Assembly: GCA_030141605.1 (NCBI GenBank)
Contig: JAQGDQ010000469.1
Span: 1 to 64,000 of the forward strand
Reading direction: 5' to 3'
Length of the DNA: 64,000 nucleotides
Source of the DNA: Tubiluchus corallicola
Taxonomy: Eukaryota > Priapulida > Priapulimorpha > Priapulimorphida > Tubiluchidae
Shown piece after piece: positions 47,271 to 57,800 of the stretch. Position numbers and translations under genes: made by a program. The notes under the pieces are model-generated. The model was not told where the DNA came from. It worked only from the letters and a program-made list of their open reading frames with translations, and did no database searches. Positions within the stretch are counted from its first letter, which is position 1. Each line of letters begins with the position of its first letter.

Positions 47271-47840
47271 AAATCATATGATGCTGCTAAATTCAGACTA
47301 CATTATGGTTTGTGAATTTTTGATTCATGAAAGATTAGATTGTAGTTACTAGTAGTTTTTTCAACGTTTATTTTTCTAAGAAAACATGAACGTTGGTTGC
47401 ACAATTGAACAAAGAATGCATTATCAATTTTGGCTGCTTTTTAAATTAAAGTAAAAAATCAGTTGTTTTTCACTTTCGCAAATCAGACCATTGCTTTGGT
47501 GGAGTTTATATTCGAGCAATTAAAACTGAATTAAAAAGTTGTTTATGTGTTGCTGAACAGGCCTACTTACTTGTTTATGTTTATGTCGTGAATAAATTTA
47601 TAAATCAATAGTTTGGTGATAAATCTCATGCCTCCCTGATTTCATAAGATAAATTTATTGCTTGATAGAGAAACTCACCCTGCTGATAAGCACGGATTTA
47701 ATGCGATGCAAATTATTCCACAGGTGTGTTTTTTATCGTTTACTGAAGGTAAACAGGTGTCTGTTTAAGTGAGGACATTATTATTCTTTATAGCCGTATG
47801 CAGAGTTGCACTTAATTAACAAAAAGTCGGCAATAGGCAA

Positions 47841-48257
47841 ATGTCTTTTGAAGATGACTTTATGGCCATCACCAAAGCCTCTACCTGCGCTCGAAGACAT
47901 CGGATGAAGAGAAGTTCTAAAGAGTCGTCGACGACGGGGAAAGATCCCACAGAGCAAAAGAATTCGAAGGCCACCTTGCTGATCGTAAATCGCATGGCAG
48001 GGGATACCATGGATCCAGGGATGTCACCTGTTGCCTGTTTACCGACTGGCGCGAATTTCGCAAGGTCAGCTCTTCAGGATATAAGCTCTGAGTTTTGGGA
48101 ACACGAGTCAGTCACGAAGTCACACACGCATCAGAGAGGAGAATGTGACAGAGAATCTGAGACAGCATCGTTTGACACCAGCGTGGAGAGTTCTGCGTTC
48201 TCAGCAATAGACTGGGCACTGGATCAACGAGAGTCTCATAACACTATCTGGAGTTGA
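47841..48257 (+). CDS. Small unrecognised protein, 138 residues
   Basis: An uninterrupted frame from MSFEDDFMAITKASTCARRH to SHNTIWS, hydrophilic, rich in Ser, Thr, Glu, Arg and Lys, with no membrane segment or signal peptide. Base composition is higher in GC than the flanks. A polyadenylation signal AATAAA lies at 48503. The whole 1.25-kb segment (47590-48850) is duplicated at 49141-50425, where the frame is broken. That makes a real transcribed unit plausible, though the frame itself could be incidental. I know no family. Confidence 0.45.
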   Translation: MSFEDDFMAITKASTCARRHRMKRSSKESSTTGKDPTEQKNSKATLLIVNRMAGDTMDPGMSPVACLPTGANFARSALQDISSEFWEHESVTKSHTHQRGECDRESETASFDTSVESSAFSAIDWALDQRESHNTIWS

Positions 48258-48502
48258 CCAAGTGTACTGGGTGCATTGTGGTCAGTCCACCAAGTTAAGT
48301 GATCTTAACACATTTGTATCTGAGAGTAACTCTGCATAACTGTAGTTCACATTGTATTAAGCACCATAAGTGCAGCATACTGAATAATTGTCAAGTGAAT
48401 TGCATGAGCATCTTTCTGGAGCTATACATTAATTGTAAACGCCTACAAGCATATAAGGGCAAATCTTGTACAGCAATCTAGATAGAGTAAATTCTGTAAA
48501 TG

Positions 48503-48508
48503 AATAAA
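48503..48508 (+). promoter_or_regulatory. Polyadenylation signal AATAAA
   Basis: AATAAA about 245 bp after the stop of the 138-residue frame. The same place in the duplicate has AATAAA at 50068, so the signal was present before duplication. Confidence 0.5.
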
Positions 48509-49140
48509 GTCGATTCACTTTGACACGTTAAATAACGAGTTCTTGTATGATTAAGAGCGTTCAAAGTAAAGCAACACTAAATCCGAGATACGAACTTGAG
48601 AGATTCGCAGTGTATTAATTAACTTAAGCTCAACTGCGGGAGTGACGCTCGATAGCTTGAGGGAAGAAGACCTTCACTCACAACGCAAGGTCAAAGTAAC
48701 AGTCTTGAAGGACAGTATCATTGCCTGATAGACTTAACTAAAGTCCTCGGAGCCAGGTGATAAAATCACCTTGTAGTGAACAAACAAAAAGCGAATCTGT
48801 TAAATCAATATACAATCTATAGATATAAATCACGATTACACTATACGATAAGAAGCAACGTGATATTTATGTTTGTGCTTATTTGTTTACGTTTATACAG
48901 TTTATACGTTTATAAGTCTGCCAGAGCTTCCACTGGCACTACATATTCTATCAGACACAAAAATTACAAAAATTGACGAAATTTAAACTTCTAAATCTGC
49001 ACCCTGACAATATGCTGTTTATTGTTTTAGGTCATTTTTAGTTGATCAATTTTCAACTAGTCCCGGGGATTTACCTGCAGCAGCTGGTTCGTGTTGAGTA
49101 TTTGGACAATTACAGGATGATCCAGGCGTCATAATGTGGT

Positions 49141-50425
49141 GAATAAATTTATAAATCGATGATTTTCGATATTTTGGTATGAAATCGCATGCCTCCCTGA
49201 TTTCATGAATAAATTTACAAATGGTGCAAGAACTCACTCAGCTGGCAAGCCCGAATTTAATGAGCTGTGAAAGCGTAGGATCCATGCAAGAAGTAAGATT
49301 TATCGTTTACTTAAGGACACCAGGATGCTCAGGATAATTAGCTAATATTAGGTTGAGACGGATGTACCATTTATTATAGCTATATGCACAAGTTACTCGT
49401 AATTAACGAAAACTCTGCGAGGTCACTGTTTTTTGATGAAAAGAGGACTAATGGTCTTTACGGGTTACGATGACTTCAAGGATGAGAGTTTCTAAAGAAG
49501 AGTCACAAACCTAAAGAAATTTGATGTCCTCCCTGTTGACCATAAAATAACTATTGCGTGCGACGTTGAAATCATACGAGGTTACTTTGTTAAGATATAA
49601 GCTCTGAGTTTTAATAACCCGGCGCTCTTTCCATCCTATCGCACTGGAAGAGAGACACGTGTGTGTGTGTGCGACGAAACACACGGAGGGCGACCTGACA
49701 CAGGAGATTGGGACAGCTTGAGAAGTTCAGCGTAGACATCTTTCTGCGTTCCTAGGATAATCTAGGCACTGGACAACGAGAGTCTCATATCAACTATTGG
49801 AGTTGGCCAAGTGTACGGGGTACATTGTGGTCAATCCGCAGAGTTAAGTAATCTTAACACATTTGTAAACTGAGAGTAACTGTGCATATCTGTAGTTCGC
49901 ATAAGTTCACATTGTACTATATGATAAGTGTAAAGAACACCTTAGGTGATAGAATTGAAGAATTGTTCAGGGAGATACTTTTGGGAGCTATACACTAGTT
50001 GTACGCGTCAAAAGCGCATAAGAACAAATCTTGTAAGCTACCTAGAAGCAGTAACTATTGTAAAATCAATAAAGCAATTCTCTTTGACATTTAACGATAG
50101 AGTTAATGTATAATATCAGGGTGTTCAACTCAAGCAACACTATTTCCGATATACGAATCTGATTGGTTCGCTTTAAACTAACTAGCGCTCATATTGCGGG
50201 AGCGGAGCTAGAAAGCTTGAGGGAAGTAGACCTTTTCTCACAACGCGAAGGTCAAGGTGAAGTCTAGATAAGACACGATCATTGCTTGCTAGACTAATAT
50301 CTAAAGCCCTCGGAGCCAGGTGAAGAATTCGCCTTATAGCAATTAGAAATTAAGCGAACATATTAAATTAAAATTCAATCTATACGATATATAGATTTAA
50401 GTCACCTTGCACTATACGATCAAGA
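49141..50425 (+). pseudogene. Tandem duplicate of the 47.6-48.85 kb unit, frame destroyed
   Basis: It is colinear with 47590-48850: gaataaatttataaat, catgcctccctgatttcat, gatataagctctgagtttt, aacgagagtctcata, ttggccaagtgtacggggta, AATAAA at 50068, gagggaagtagacctt, ccctcggagccaggtgaa and cactatacgatca. The region matching the 138-codon frame (about 49416-49815) has several indels and stops. The two copies are about 290 bp apart, head to tail. They are not LTR-like, as no TG...CA ends or internal region exist. Confidence 0.75.
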
Positions 50426-50594
50426 TTAACGGAAACATTAGGTATTAAAAACGGGAAGGTGATAATAACATCTGGATTCAGTTTTGTAGGCATGATCACT
50501 GGCATTACGATTGCTGACAGCAAACTAGATGCAGACGCAATAAGTACGTGACTTTTGATAATTTTTCAGATCATTTGTAATCGATATAACCTAC

Positions 50595-50793
50595 CGGCGT
50601 GTTGATACTAGAGACTCTTCTCGCGAGACTTCTCTCTTAGAACTAGCATGTACGAACGGCTTTGCGAGTTCTCTCGGTAAATTACTGCTAAGTATCTCAG
50701 AGTTGCTGAGAGTTTTCCTGCCAATTTCTTGCAGACAAGCTCTACTCACTGCGAGAACTCTCCAGAGAGAACTCTCAAGTTTGAACGCGCCAT
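50595..50793. mobile_element. GCGAGTT-rich MITE, copy 3
   Basis: Begins tactagagactcttctcgcg and ends aactctcaagtttgaacgcg, with the gcgagttctctcgg motif inside. It shares the outer gtttgaacgcgccat end with copy 1. Confidence 0.6.
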
Positions 50794-50984
50794 AATATCA
50801 ATCTCACGGTTCCAGCAGAAGAAGTAACAGAATTCTTTAATTGCCTTGAAACATTGGCAAAATTAATTAGTTAAACGACATAATTCTGTTTTTGTCTAAA
50901 TGGATCATTTCTCTTCATGTTAGTTAAAACGCAGTAATGTCTTTTAAGAAGAGCGAACTTAACTGATCTAAACAAGAGGGGACA

Positions 50985-51190
50985 CAGCAAAAACATTTCA
51001 AAAAATAACACAGAAAATAAATAAAAAAGATGACCTTTCAGCCCACCTCTAGAGACAATTTCTTTCTGATGGAGCCAAATTTTTAATGATGTTTTGTGCT
51101 TTCTTCTTGTGCTTTTTGTCCTGTGTATTCCTGTTTCTTAATGATTGTGTTAGTTGTTTTTCATACTTTTTTGCTGTGCTTTTTGTATGA
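50985..51190. mobile_element. Foldback-like element, CACAG(C/A)AAAA family
   Basis: Left gacacagcaaaaacat and aacacagaaaataa; right tgtgctttttgtcctgtgta and gctgtgctttttgt. These are inverted arms around a short centre. Third member of the family at 19665 and 44765. Confidence 0.5.
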
Positions 51191-51263
51191 CAGAGTGTTC
51201 ATTGCATAAGTCTTGAAGACGTGCTACTATTACCACACTCTAGAAAGTAGTTTGTTTTTTCAG

Positions 51264-51568
51264 ACATGCTGAGGATGTCCTGCTTAAATAGTGACCAATC
51301 TCATCTCTTCAACTGGGGAGATGCTGGTACGGTGCTTGTAGGAGGACTAGTCGAGATGCCGTCTACATGCCCGTTTCCAGAAACAGAAACCCGTAGAGTT
51401 TGTACGCTCACCGAGGAGCAAATTAACAAACTTGTTAACTTTATTGTCGATTCAGATGAACAAACAGATTTACTCTTTTACTTAGTATTTAAGAAACTGG
51501 AACAATTAAAGTATTATGACTCTAGTAGAGCTTACTACGGCAATAGGTGTGATAACAGGCAGAGTTAA
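51264..51568 (+). CDS. Possible terminal exon, unrecognised
   Basis: A strong acceptor (gtttgttttttcag) is followed by a 100-codon open frame ending at 51568. It includes FNWGDAGTVLVGGLVEMPST and CTLTEEQINKLVNFIVDSDE, with balanced composition, which looks coded. It lies 1.2 kb upstream of the pentraxin-like exon array, but I see no domain link and no upstream exon. Confidence 0.4.
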
Positions 51569-51784
51569 ATTTTTGTATACCACCTCACGTAGGTTACTTA
51601 CTCCAAGTAACCCCGCGCCAAGTACTTACTGGCATTCTTCGTCTTGTTCTTGTCGTATCAAGATCAGATCTGGCAGGTAGGGTACGCTGTGAGGGGGGGG
51701 GCGTTAGGCGGTGTTTGCAAAGTTAGCAGCGTTGAGCCTTGTTCTATTCAACGCAGGATTTGTATGGTGTATGACTAATTAAGG

Positions 51785-52640
51785 GTTGAGAAAAGGGAAT
51801 TTTACAACATGTCTCAAAGAAAAACATGTCTTAAAGTTATACAAGTTAGCTTACGCTTAGCTGTTTGAAAGACTCGTGAAAATGGAAAAGAAAGTTCTTA
51901 ATAATTTAAAATATTTGTGCTCAGGGGTGCATCAAGACTTTATGACGCCACACATCTCTATTGTGAACTTATATTTCGGCTTATGTAATGAGCAGATTAA
52001 ACGATGGTGTATTAGAAACACTATTAACCTAGTCCCTCCATCTCATTAATAATTACATGTATTTGCATAGCCCTTATGGTCAAGCAGGCTGCGCAATTGC
52101 TTGTTGTGTAATAGCTTGCACATGTTCGTCATGTGGTACTTATATAAAAGCTGAACTGAGTAACTGCCTGTGGTGTATTATAAAATGCATCTTTACAAGA
52201 ATACGAATATGAAAAGACATACATTTTCCGAGGAGAATAAGAATTTTTTCTAAACGTCCCTCAAACTTTAGGGCCCTTACTATAACCTAGTTAACCTATT
52301 GGTTAATTCCCTCTTGTTCCCGCTACCTGGTAAAACAGCCCTGCATCGCCATTCCATTTTGCACCATTTCTTCACCAAAAACACATTATTGATCTTATTG
52401 ACAAAAATAAAGTAATTTGTACTTTAGCTTAGCTATTGAAGAGTGTGCTATTAATGCTCTGATTATTCTTTCGAATTTTACATAATGTCATCTAAACTTG
52501 TAGTAAACGACTTGCCATTACAATGGTTGCGCCAAAATTTACGTGTTTTATTATAGAGCATTGCTGTTAACGCAAGTTTTGTATCCAATAAGAAAGCATG
52601 TAAGTGGTACAAAATTTCAAGACGAATTTAAGCTTTATCC
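51785..52640 (+). repeat. Dispersed ~600-bp repeat family, copy 4 (interrupted)
   Basis: Diverged copy of the family at 3280. 51785-51950 matches the middle and 52320-52640 the right half, ending gtaagtggtacaaaatttca. About 370 unrelated bases lie between. Confidence 0.6.
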
Positions 52641-52958
52641 ATGAAGTGTGTTTTCTTGCACTTTTTAAAACACAAACTAGCAAATTAACATGTGATCAGA
52701 TTAAAGTAAGCAGAATGAAAGAATAATAGCTGCTTTTTACGGATGAGAAATCTTGTTATGGATGAGAAAATCCGGCACAGTTTGTGTTTAACATGGAAAT
52801 CAGGAGGAGAGATGAAAATCTTCTTCCACAGAGTGCTGTTAGGTAAGTGACGAAAAAAACAAGTGAATGTACTATTTCTTCAGCGTGCTTACATATAGTG
52901 TTATTCTATACACTAACTCGTTACATATTCCTTCTGAACTGAAACCAATGATTTACAG

Positions 52959-53072
52959 AGTTAATACCTGGATTTATCAATCTTGTTATGGGTGAAAAAA
53001 TCTGGCAAAGTTCGTGTTTAATATGGAAATCAGGAGGAGAGCTGAAAATCTTCTTAGACAGAGTGTTGTTAG
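52959..53072 (+). CDS. Pentraxin-like mini-exon, unit 2 (open)
   Basis: 114 bp, phase 1 at both ends, 37 full codons with no stop. It has EKIWQSSCLIWKSGG and KIFLDRVLL, so the Trp is intact and DG has become DR. The donor is GC type (AG|GCAAGT). Confidence 0.5.
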
Positions 53073-53880
53073 GCAAGTGACGAAAAAACAAATGAACGTG
53101 CTATTTCTTCAACGTGTTTATATATAGTGTTATTCTACACAATAACTCATTATATATTCCTTCTGAACTGAAACCAGTGACTTACAGAATAATACCTGGA
53201 TTTATCAATCTTGTTATGGATGAGAAAATCTAGCAAAGTTTGTGTTTAATAAGGAAATCAGGAGGAGAGATGAAAATGTTTTTAGACGGAGTGTTGTTAG
53301 GTAAGTGACGAAAAAAAACAAACAAATGAACGAGCTATTTCTTCAACGTGCTTACATATAGTGTTATTCTATACAATAACTCGTTATATATTCCTTCTGA
53401 ACTGAAACCAATGATTTACAGAGTTAATACCTGGATTTATTAAACTTGTTATGGATGAGAAAATCTAGCACAGTTTGTGTTTAACATGGAAATCAGGAGG
53501 AGACACGAAAGTGTATTTAGATGGAGTGTTGTTAGGTAAGACACGAAAAAAACAAATGAACGTGCCATTTCTTCAACGTGTTTATACATAGAGTTATTCT
53601 ACACAATAACTCGTTATATATTCCTTCTGAACTGAAACCAATGATTTACAGAGTTAATACCTAGATTTATCAATCTTGTTATGGATGAGAAAATCTAGCA
53701 CAGTTTGTGTTTAACATGGAAATCAGGAGGAGATATGAAAATGTTTTTAGATGGAGTGTTGTTAGGCAAGTGACGAAAAAACAAATGAACATGCTATTTC
53801 TTCAACGTGTTTATAGATAGAGTTATTCTATGCAATAACTCGTTATATATTCCTTCTGAACTGCAACCAGTGACTTACAG

Positions 53881-53993
53881 AATAATACCTGGATTTTTTA
53901 ATCTTGTTATGGGTGAAAAAATCTGGCAAAGTTTGTATTTAATATGGAAATCAGGAGGAGAACTGAAAATCTTCTTCCACAGAGTGTTGTTAG
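53881..53993 (+). CDS. Pentraxin-like mini-exon, unit 6 (open)
   Basis: 113 bp, one base shorter at the 5' end (acag|aataatacc instead of acag|agttaatacc), so its entry phase differs from units 2 and 9. The frame is open with EKIWQSLYLIWKSGG and FFHRVLL; the DG pair is HR. GC donor. Because of the phase difference it could not replace unit 2 or 9 in the same transcript without a frameshift. Confidence 0.4.
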
Positions 53994-54567
53994 GCAAGTG
54001 ACGAAAAAACAAATGAACGTGCTATTTCTTCAACGTGTTTATATATAGTGTTATTCTACACAATAACTCGTTATATATTCCTTCTGAACTGCAACCAGTG
54101 ACTTACAGAATAATACCTGGATTTATCAATCTCGTTATGGATGAGAAAATCTAGCACAGTTTGTGTTTAACATGGAAATCAGGAGGAGACATGAAAGTGT
54201 ATTTAGATGGAGTGTTGTTAGGTAAGACATGAAAAAAACAAATGAACGTGCTATTTCTTCAACGTGTTTATAGATAGAGTTATTCTATGCAATAACTCCT
54301 TATATATTCCTTCTGAACTGAAACCAATGATTTACAGAGTTAATACCTGGATTTATAAATCTCGTTATGGATGAGAAAATCTAGCACAGTTTGTGTTTAA
54401 CATGGAAATCAGGAGGAGATATGAAAATGTTCTTAGACGGAGTGTTGTTAGGTAAGTGACGAAAAAAACAAGTGAATGTACTATTTCTTCAACGTGCTTA
54501 CATATAGTGTTATTCTATACACTAACTCGTTACATATTCCTTTTGAACTGAAACCAATGATTTACAG

Positions 54568-54681
54568 AGTTAATACCTGGATTTATAAATCTCGTTATGG
54601 GTGAAAAAATCTGGCAAAGTTTGTGTTTAACATGGAAATCAGGAGGAGACATGAAAGTATATTTAGATGGAGTGTTGTTAG
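54568..54681 (+). CDS. Pentraxin-like mini-exon, unit 9 (open, best match)
   Basis: 114 bp, symmetric phase 1-1, acceptor atgatttacag, donor AG|GTAAGA. The open translation has EKIWQSLCLTWKSGGD and MKVYLDGVLL, keeping W, C-x-T-W-x-S and Y-x-DG of the pentraxin/LamG core. Of all units this is the one most likely still usable. Confidence 0.55.
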
Positions 54682-56199
54682 GTAAGACACGAAAAAAACA
54701 AATGAACGTGCTATTTCTTCAACGTGTTTATAGATAGAGTTATTCTATGCAATAACTCCTTATATATTCCTTCTGAACTGAAACCAATGATTTACAGAGT
54801 TAATACCTAGATTTTTCAATCTTGTTATGGATGAGAAAATCTAGCAAAGTTTGTGTTTAACATGGAAATCAGGAGGAGAGATGAAAATGTTTCTAGATGG
54901 AGTGTTGTTAGGTAAGTGACGAAAAAACAAATGAACGTGCTATTTCTTCAACGTGTTTATATATAGTGTTATTCTACACAATAACTCGTTATATATTCCT
55001 TCTGAACTGAAACCAGTGACTTACAGAATAATACCTGGATTTTTCAATCTTGTTATGGATGAGAAAATCTAGCACAGTTTGTGTTTAATATGGAAATCAG
55101 GAGGAGAGATGAAAATCTTCTTCCACAGAAGTGTTGTTAGGCAAGTGACGAAAAAACAAATGAACGTGCTATTTCTTCAACGTGTTTATATATAGTGTTA
55201 TTCTATACACTAACCCGTTACATATTCCTTCTGAACTGAAACCAGTGACTTACAGAATAATACCTGGATTTTTCAATCTTGTTATGGATGAGAAAATCTA
55301 GCAAAGTTTGTGTTTAACATGGAAATCAGGAGGAGAACTGAAAATCTTCTTCCACAGAGTGTTGTTAGGCAAGTGACGAAAAAACAAATGAACGTGCTAT
55401 TTCTTCAACGTGTTTATATATAGTGTTATTCTATACAATAACTCGTTATATATTCCTTCTGAACTGAAACCAATGATTTACGGAATAATACCTGGATTTA
55501 TCAATCTTGTTATGGATGAGAAAATGTGGCACAGTTTGTTTTAACATGGAAATCAGGAGGAGACATGAAAATGTTCTTAGACGGAGTGTTGTTAGGTAAG
55601 TGTCGAAAAAAAACAAGTGAACAAGCTATTTCTTCAACGTGTTTATATATAGAGTTATTCTACACAATAACTCGTTATATATTCCTTTTGAACTGAAACC
55701 AATGATTTACAGAGTTAATACCTGGATTTATCAATCTCGTTATGGATGAGAAAATCTAGCACAGTCTGTGTTTAACATGGAAATCAGGAGACATGAAAAT
55801 TTTTTTAGACGGAGTGTTGTTAGGTAAGTGACGAAAAAAACAAATGAACGAGCTATTTCTTCAACGTGCTTACATATAGTGTTATTCTATACAATAACTC
55901 GTTATATATTCCCTCTGAACTGAAACCAATGATTTACAGAGTTAATACCTGGATTTATCAATCTTGTTATGGATGAGAAAATCTAGCACAGTTTGTGTTT
56001 AACATCGAAATCAGGAGAGAGATGAAAATCTTCTTCCACAGAGTGTTGTTAGGCAAGTGACGAAAAAGCAAATGAACGTGCTATTTCTTCAACGTGTTTA
56101 TATATAGAGTTATTCTACACAATAACTCGTTATATATTCCTTCTGAAGTGAAACCAATGATTTACAGAGTTAATACCTGGATTTATCAATCTTGTAATT

Positions 56200-57800
56200 G
56201 ATTCAGTAACTCGTGGAAAAGATACCTTATATTTGAGATGCAACTTTATTGCAATTACTTGCTGAAATGCCTCATGTTCATTACAAATTACATTTTGATA
56301 ATGTTATGAGTTGGAGTTGGTTACAAAAACACGATGAACAAACGAAGATGCATTTGCGACATTACTCCTTTTTTATTGCCAGTGAACAAAAAATGACAAA
56401 ACAAACATCGACATTACTTCCACCTCTATAACAACTAAGTAACTAGGTCAAAATCAAGTTACAGCATACAGGTGAAAAGCCAAGCTGGCGCATAATTAGA
56501 ATCGGCAGGCGGGCTATAACAATAATCTGTTGACATCACTGACTCCTTTGAAAAGACTTGGAGATATACAAGAATGGGTAGAGCAAAATAGGCAACTGCC
56601 ATTTGTAAGATCAGAAAGATTAAAAAGAAAAAGCTCGGGGCAGTTTTGAAGACAAATAGTGTGAAAACAGTGGACCTCTTCTGGTATGATGGTATGATAG
56701 CTTTGTCAACGTTGCACCTAACAGTAGTGAAACTAGGCCACTAAACAAAGCAGAAAGATTGTCATTGGCTGCTAAATGATCAGCCTATAGTGATTAGTGA
56801 ACATTATCGTGGAAAGGTTGGCACTGATTTTGCCATGGATCAGCTTCAGCAGTGCTCCGACATTTGTGCCGCATTAACTCGCTCAGTGGAAGGGCCAGTG
56901 GAATTGTATATTCAACGATCATTCACACACAAATACCGTGTTCATTCTGATGGATATGAGCGTATCGTGGGTATGTTGCAGACACTTTTTTTAGTCATTT
57001 GAGAAGCAGAGTCGGGTTTCCTCCACTTCAGACCCAATATCTATATTCGCCGTCTGACTCTCCTGCCCTTGAATCAGCGACGATTATGCTCATGACTACA
57101 CAGACATCCCCCGACGTCCTGTACAATGGGTTGGTGTTTGAACCGCGTTACAAAGCCGGAAACATATATACTGTAATGGGTGTGCCAATTGTAATTTCAC
57201 TAGTCTGTTTACACTCACTGTGTGTAGGTATTACCTAATTTAACTATATATAGTACATCAGGAAATCAGAAGAATTTACAGCAGTTGGTGTCTGTAGCCT
57301 GCAACATGGGTCAAATTGTTCCGGTTACCAGAAGATTGTCTTTCTCTATGTCTATGAATTCTGGGGTGTGTGAATAATATATATATATAAAGAGGAGGAA
57401 CTGATGGAAAAATAAAAGAGGCATAGGAACAATCCATAAATTAAGGTCACTTTGAATAATGCAAGTATTACTTGGTAGCCAACCAGAGGTACCTTGTGAA
57501 ATTGCGAATGTATACTGGATGTTTTAAGATTCGCCAACACAGGAAGAAAGGCTCTTTGGTCTGGAAAACCAGTAATTTGACGCATCCATCGTATTGGGCA
57601 CAAGTCCTAAAAAACATTTGCTCACGCTTTACACTGTTAATGAAAGCTTGGAACTGTGTACTGTTTAAGGCTAGTATGGATCAGCAGAATGGTATTGAAA
57701 AATTAAGAATTCAAAGTAGGAGGAAAAAGATAGTTATGTTCACCTTTGGTTAGATAAGAGGCTTACCCTAGCCGCCCATTTTACTGAAAGTTCTTTAGCC
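56200..57800 (+). other. Unrecognised, partly protein-like patches
   Basis: After the array, broken frames look coded in places: 56249-56431 (MPHVHYKLHFDNVMSWSWLQ), 56770-57002 (NDQPIVISEHYRGKVGTDFA, then MDQLQQCSDICAALTRSVEG) and 57003-57170 (PSDSPALESATIMLMTTQTS). Frames shift between patches. They may be remnants of one gene or mobile element; I recognise no family. Confidence 0.35.

Larger units (their letters stand above)
52748..56195 (+). repeat. Tandem array of 15 pentraxin/LamG-like mini-exon units, ~229 bp each
   Basis: The landmark caggaggaga recurs 15 times at 227-235-bp spacing (52801, 53031, 53259, 53494, 53724, 53952, 54180, 54410, 54640, 54870, 55098, 55327, 55554, 55785, 56012; the last two shortened). 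Each unit has an acceptor (atttacag or acttacag), a ~114-bp exon, a donor (AG|GTAAGT, AG|GTAAGA or AG|GCAAGT) and a ~115-bp intron. The exon reads about LIPGFINLVMxEKIW, HSLCLTWKSGGEMK, IFLDGVLL. This is the pentraxin-type core: WH, then C-x-T-W-x-S (close to the family signature H-x-C-x-[ST]-W-x-[ST]), then the Y/F-x-DG strand. Ten units carry TAG at the first Trp codon. The array starts and ends at the same point inside the exon. No other pentraxin exon is recognisable nearby. Confidence 0.9.

Noticed and set aside
47590-50425. Pair of LTRs of a retrotransposon
   Set aside because: The copies are separated by only ~290 bp with no internal coding region, primer-binding site or TG...CA ends.
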